From NCBI RefSeq assembly GCF_000425365.1, contig NZ_AUDH01000019.1, positions 1 to 63,892 of the forward strand: DNA of 63,892 nucleotides, given 5' to 3'. Under the pieces are notes generated by a model. It saw nothing but the letters and a program-made list of their open reading frames with translations. It did no database searches and had not been told where the DNA came from. This document shows positions 60,872 through 63,892 of the stretch, one piece after another. Each line of letters starts with the position of its first letter. The stretch's first letter is position 1. Made by a program: the position numbers and the translations under genes. The DNA comes from Rubritepida flocculans DSM 14296. Lineage in GTDB: Bacteria; Pseudomonadota; Alphaproteobacteria; Acetobacterales; Acetobacteraceae.

Positions 60872-62799
60872 GGCTGCTGCTGCCGCTCCTGAAGCGCCAC
60901 GGGGCCACCGCCTTCGGGCTGGTGCTGCTGGTGGGCGCGATCTGGGTGGTGCAGCGGGAGTTCCGCAGCCTCAGCATCGCCGAGGTGCGCCGGGCGATGG
61001 AGGCCATCCCGCACGCCGCGCTGCTGGCCGCGGCGGGGCTGACGGTACTGGCCTATCTCGTCCTCGCCATCTACGACTGGCTGGGGGCGCGCTATGCGGG
61101 GCGGCCCTCCTCCTGGGCGCGGGCGCTGCTCGCCTCCTTCTGCGGCTATTCGCTCGCGCACAATCTCGGCTTCGCCGCCGTCTCGGGGGCGGCGGTGCGC
61201 TACCGGCTCTACTCGGCATGGGGCTATTCGCCGGTGGAGATCGGCAAGGTGATCGGCTTCACCTCGCTCACCTTCGGGCTCGGCGGCATGGCGCTGGGCG
61301 GCATGGTGCTGCTCTTCGAGCCCGAGGTGCTGCCCTGGGCGGGGGCCCATCTGCCGCGCTGGGCGCTGCAGCTCTGCGCCCTGCCGCTCTTCGCCGTGGT
61401 CGCGGCCTATGTGCTCGTCAGCCGCTTCCGCCGCAGCATCCGCGTCTTCGGGCACGAGGTGGAGCTGCCCGGCGTGCGCATGGCCATCGCGCAGACGCTT
61501 CTCGCCACGGTGGACGTGGCGGTGACCGCGGCCATCTTCTACGCGCTGCTGCCCGCCGCGCCGGGGCTGACCTTCCTGCACTTCATCGGCATCTACCTCG
61601 CCGCCTACGCGGCCGGGATCGCGGCGAACGTCCCGGGCGGGCTCGGCGTCTTCGACGGGGCGATCCTGCTCGGCCTCGCGCCGCATCTGGGCGCGGCGGA
61701 GGTGGTGGGCGCGCTGCTCGTCTTCCGGCTGTTCTACTACATCGTGCCGCTGTTCATCGCCGGCGCGCTCTTCGCCGGCTTCGAGGTGACGCAGCGCTCG
61801 GCCTGGCTCGCGCGCTTCGGCGCGCTGGGCACGCCCGCCATGCCGCTGGAGGTGCCGGCGATGACGGGCCTCGTCGCGCTGGGCGGGGCGCTGCTGATCT
61901 TCCTCGGCGCGCTGCCGGTGGACGTGACGGTGTGGAAGCAGTGGGCGGGCTACGAGGCCGCGCTCGCCTCGCAGTTCGCCGCCTCGCTGGTGGGGTCGCT
62001 GCTGATGGTCATGGCCTTCGGTCTGGCGCGGCGGCTCACCATCGCCTGGGGCGGGGCGATCCTGCTGCTGCTGAACGGCGCGCTGATCGCCTGGCTGCGC
62101 GAGGAGGCGTGGTGGACCTGGGGCCTCTACCTGCTGGTGGCGGTGCTGCTGGCCACCATGCGCCCCTCCTTCTACCGCGACAGCCGGCTGCGCTGCGAGC
62201 CGCTCTCCCAGCCCGTGGCGCTGCCGCTCGCGGCCGTGACCATCTGCGGCCTCGCGCTCGCGCTCATCGCCAATGCCGGGCGCGTGCAGGGCGATTCCTG
62301 GTGGGAGGTGGTGCTGTTCGGCGATGCGCCGCCGCAGCTTCGCTTCACGGTGGGCGTGACGGCCGTGCTGCTGCTGTTCGGCACGGTGCGGCTGCTGCGC
62401 CCCGCGCGCATCCGCCCCGCACCCTTCGACGAGGCGGCGCGGGCGCGGCTGCGCGCCCTGGGCGCCAGCCCGCCCGCGCAGGCCGATGGCGTGCTCTGGG
62501 GCGAGGCCGGGCGCGCCGGCTTCGCCTTCACCCGCCGCGACGGTCTCTGGATCGCGCATGGCGACCCGGCGGGCGAAAGGCGGGACGCGATCAACGCCAT
62601 CTGGCGCTTCCGCGACCTGTGCGAGCGGCATGGCGCGCGGCCGGCCTTCCTCGGCGTCGGGCCCGAGTATCTGCGCATCTACGCCGATACCGGGCTCGAG
62701 ACCCTGCCCGACCCGGCGCGCCCGGGGCGCTTCCTGGCCTGCGACGCGCGGCGCGACCTCGCGCGGCTGAGCCGCGAGGGCGCGGCGGATTCGTGTTGA
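60868..62799 (+). CDS. mprF: MprF-like protein: lysylphosphatidylglycerol flippase with shortened synthase domain
   Basis: The 643-residue protein has an N-terminal flippase part of about 14 hydrophobic segments (about 10-500), including LAHNLGFAAVSGAAVRYRLYS, ANVPGGLGVFDGAILLGL and RLFYYIVPLFIAG typical of MprF. The C-terminal DUF2156/GNAT domain begins at about 512 (WIAHGDPAGERRDAI, GARPAFLGVGPEYLRIYADTGLE) but ends after some 130 residues, where full-length MprF continues for about 190 more with the lysyl-transfer half. It may be a flippase only, or a decayed enzyme. It is coupled to lysK by a GTGA overlap. Confidence 0.85.
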   Translation: MRLLLPLLKRHGATAFGLVLLVGAIWVVQREFRSLSIAEVRRAMEAIPHAALLAAAGLTVLAYLVLAIYDWLGARYAGRPSSWARALLASFCGYSLAHNLGFAAVSGAAVRYRLYSAWGYSPVEIGKVIGFTSLTFGLGGMALGGMVLLFEPEVLPWAGAHLPRWALQLCALPLFAVVAAYVLVSRFRRSIRVFGHEVELPGVRMAIAQTLLATVDVAVTAAIFYALLPAAPGLTFLHFIGIYLAAYAAGIAANVPGGLGVFDGAILLGLAPHLGAAEVVGALLVFRLFYYIVPLFIAGALFAGFEVTQRSAWLARFGALGTPAMPLEVPAMTGLVALGGALLIFLGALPVDVTVWKQWAGYEAALASQFAASLVGSLLMVMAFGLARRLTIAWGGAILLLLNGALIAWLREEAWWTWGLYLLVAVLLATMRPSFYRDSRLRCEPLSQPVALPLAAVTICGLALALIANAGRVQGDSWWEVVLFGDAPPQLRFTVGVTAVLLLFGTVRLLRPARIRPAPFDEAARARLRALGASPPAQADGVLWGEAGRAGFAFTRRDGLWIAHGDPAGERRDAINAIWRFRDLCERHGARPAFLGVGPEYLRIYADTGLETLPDPARPGRFLACDARRDLARLSREGAADSC

Positions 62800-62812
62800 C
62801 GCCGCCCCCCGC

Positions 62813-62827
62813 GCAAGGCTTCCTTGC
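62813..62827. promoter_or_regulatory. Short perfect inverted repeat upstream of ihfA
   Basis: GCAAGG-CTT-CCTTGC lies in the 60-bp gap between mprF and ihfA. Six-base perfect arms with a 3-base spacer and no T-run after it make an operator-like site or a small hairpin. Function is unknown. Confidence 0.3.
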
Positions 62828-62859
62828 CCCGTCAGGCACTTGCGGGCGGAGATTCACGC

Positions 62860-63168
62860 ATGGAGACGCTCACCCGGGCAGGGCTGGCCGAGGCCATCTA
62901 CACGCAGGTCGGCCTCTCCCGCCAGGAATCGGCGGCGCTGCTGGAGGCGGTGCTGGAGCGCATGGCCGTGGCGCTCGAATCGGGTGAGACGGTGAAGATC
63001 TCGGGCTTCGGCACCTTCCTCCCGCGCGAGAAGGGCCAGCGCGTCGGCCGCAACCCCAAGACGGGGGTGGAGGTGCCCATCCTGCCCCGCCGCGTGCTGA
63101 CCTTCCGGCCGAGCCAGGTGCTCAAGGCCCGCATCAACGGCGCGCCCAGGCCCGCCGGCCGCGAATGA
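62860..63168 (+). CDS. ihfA: Integration host factor subunit alpha
   Basis: The 102-residue DNA-bending protein has the HU/IHF fold: [21 protein letters not shown] at the start, [11 protein letters not shown], and the beta-arm [20 protein letters not shown], with the Pro that intercalates into DNA. The GRNPKTG form fits IhfA rather than IhfB or HU. The ATG follows GGAGATTCACGC. It overlaps the merR gene by four bases, a standard alphaproteobacterial pair. In many relatives plsX-fabH lie upstream, which is not the case here. Confidence 0.94.
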   Translation: METLTRAGLAEAIYTQVGLSRQESAALLEAVLERMAVALESGETVKISGFGTFLPREKGQRVGRNPKTGVEVPILPRRVLTFRPSQVLKARINGAPRPAGRE

Positions 63169-63557
63169 GCGAGGCGGAGGACGCCCGGGAACGGCCCCGC
63201 CCCCGCAAATCCGCGCAGGCCTTCCGCACCATCAGCGAGGCGTCGGAGCAGCTCAACGTCCCGCAGCATGTGCTGCGCTTCTGGGAGACGAAGTTCCCGC
63301 AGCTGAGGCCGCTCAAGCGCGGCGGCGGCCGGCGCTACTACCGGCCCGAGGATCTCGCGCTGCTCCAGCGCATCGCCGACCTTCTCTACACCCAGGGCTA
63401 CACCATCAAGGGCGTGCAGCGCCTTCTGGCCGAGGGCGAGCCGCAGATGCCCCTGCTGCCCGAGCCCGCCGAGGAGGAACAGGGCGAGGTCGCCGCCGCG
63501 CTGGAGGAGCTGGAGCGCATCGCGGCCGCGCTGCGCGCCCTGGCCCGGGGCGGCTAG
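63165..63557 (+). CDS. MerR-family transcriptional regulator
   Basis: The 130-residue protein has a MerR winged helix-turn-helix (about 20-90): [40 protein letters not shown] and [20 protein letters not shown]. The acidic tail ([20 protein letters not shown]) forms a short dimerisation helix. No metal-binding Cys is present. It is coupled to ihfA, as in other alphaproteobacteria, where its target is not known. Its stop codon overlaps the stop of the IS110 transposase by four bases, so its 3' end was probably set by the insertion. Confidence 0.88.
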   Translation: MSEAEDARERPRPRKSAQAFRTISEASEQLNVPQHVLRFWETKFPQLRPLKRGGGRRYYRPEDLALLQRIADLLYTQGYTIKGVQRLLAEGEPQMPLLPEPAEEEQGEVAAALEELERIAAALRALARGG

Positions 63558-63892
63558 ACAGAAACTCCCTCGGCTTGTGGTTCGAAGGAGCATGCGAAGC
63601 CGAGCTTTATGATTTGGGCGGCGAGGGGACGTGCCTGCTGTTCTGGCGAGCGTTGGTGGAAGTGATTTGGTCCGAGATCGTGCCAGAAGGTTCCGTTTTG
63701 GAGCATGTGCCAGACGGCGGTGAGGATGGAGGCGGCGACGGCGCAGATGGCTTTTTTCGGTCCGCGGCGCTGTCGCAGATGGTGGAACTGGGCGCGGAGA
63801 TAGCTGTCCTTCTTGCGGGTGGCGGCCCAGGCGCACTGGACGAGGGTGGTCTTGAGCCAGGGCGCGCCCTTGCGCAGGCGGTTGGAGCGGCG
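63554..63892 (-). CDS. IS110-family transposase, C-terminal part (5' end outside window)
   Basis: Reading leftward from the window edge gives 112 codons with no stop, beginning [19 protein letters not shown] and including [39 protein letters not shown] and a C-terminal tail rich in Gln and Pro. This is the Transposase_20 region of IS110-family (IS1111-like or IS110) serine/DEDD recombinases. DNA composition drops clearly in GC at about 63558. The stop overlaps the MerR stop, so the element's end lies within or next to merR. Confidence 0.85.
   Translation of the reverse strand, partial: RRSNRLRKGAPWLKTTLVQCAWAATRKKDSYLRAQFHHLRQRRGPKKAICAVAASILTAVWHMLQNGTFWHDLGPNHFHQRSPEQQARPLAAQIIKLGFACSFEPQAEGVSV

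Noticed and set aside
63571-63602. tRNA-like GGTTCGAA near a short CGGCTT/AAGCCG repeat
   Set aside because: No acceptor, D or anticodon stems can be built around it, and it lies inside the IS110 transposase coding frame.
1-63892. CRISPR arrays, rRNA genes, prophage modules
   Set aside because: No regularly spaced repeats, no rRNA-like stretches and no phage structural or integrase genes were seen.

Overview
The window is a 63.9 kb piece of very GC-rich (about 70% or more by eye), densely packed chromosome from an alphaproteobacterium, most likely Acetobacteraceae (Roseomonas/Rubritepida-like). This is an inference from gene content: a minimal HprK in an hprK-rapZ-EIIA-HPr-EI operon, a class I lysyl-tRNA synthetase, a coxBA-ctaB-ctaG-coxC oxidase operon, a membrane cytochrome c/kdsB/pheA group, ihfA followed by a MerR gene, and several Bug- and TRAP-type binding proteins. 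Four-base stop/start overlaps (ATGA, GTGA) join many genes. Both edges cut insertion sequences: an IS5-family transposase on the left and an IS110-family transposase on the right. I saw no rRNA, tRNA or CRISPR array.

Layout. 0.3-6.5 kb: sterol-desaturase-like hydroxylase, nitronate monooxygenase, RutE-like nitroreductase, a DUF1624 membrane protein, then hmgA-fahA (end of tyrosine/homogentisate breakdown). 6.6-12.8 kb: msrP; the regulatory PTS operon hprK-rapZ-EIIA-ptsH-ptsI on the minus strand; a threonine-dehydratase-like PLP enzyme. 12.8-16.2 kb: a sulfide/persulfide module (MBL-fold persulfide dioxygenase diverging from rhodanese and TauE/SafE exporter), a DUF1674 protein and htpX. 16.3-25 kb: TRAP transporter (three genes), hydantoinase/oxoprolinase-like hyuA-hyuB, a 3-hydroxyacyl-CoA dehydrogenase family enzyme and an SDR, probably one uptake-and-breakdown pathway. 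25-30 kb: an Lrp/AsnC regulator diverging from a fused indolepyruvate ferredoxin oxidoreductase and an isobutyryl-CoA dehydrogenase-like enzyme.

30-33.5 kb: small secreted protein, hisN-like phosphatase, membrane cytochrome c, kdsB, pheA. 33.5-38.2 kb: a two-subunit TPP decarboxylase (sulfopyruvate/phosphonopyruvate decarboxylase type) divergent from eutB-eutC, an orphan Bug binding protein and arfB. 38.2-42.2 kb: small secreted protein, MFS transporter, accD-folC, then a decayed Bug gene. 42.2-49.6 kb: class A penicillin-binding protein convergent with the cytochrome aa3 oxidase operon, which ends in a clear intrinsic terminator. 49.6-53.5 kb: an SmtB-type ArsR regulator divergent from a TroABCD-like Zn/Mn ABC importer. 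53.5-59.1 kb: DedA, ArnT-like glycosyltransferase, rsmB, and an atzG-atzE-atzH/hpxZ-like amidase group. 59.2-63.9 kb: lysK coupled to an mprF that lacks most of its synthase domain, then ihfA, a MerR regulator and the IS110 end.

Points most worth following: the TPP decarboxylase/EutBC locus without the usual eut accessory genes; the Zn-site ArsR next to an importer; the lysK-mprF pair with a shortened MprF; the Lrp/Ior and TRAP upstream palindromes; and two places (upstream of accD and of ihfA) where a usual alphaproteobacterial gene order appears broken.
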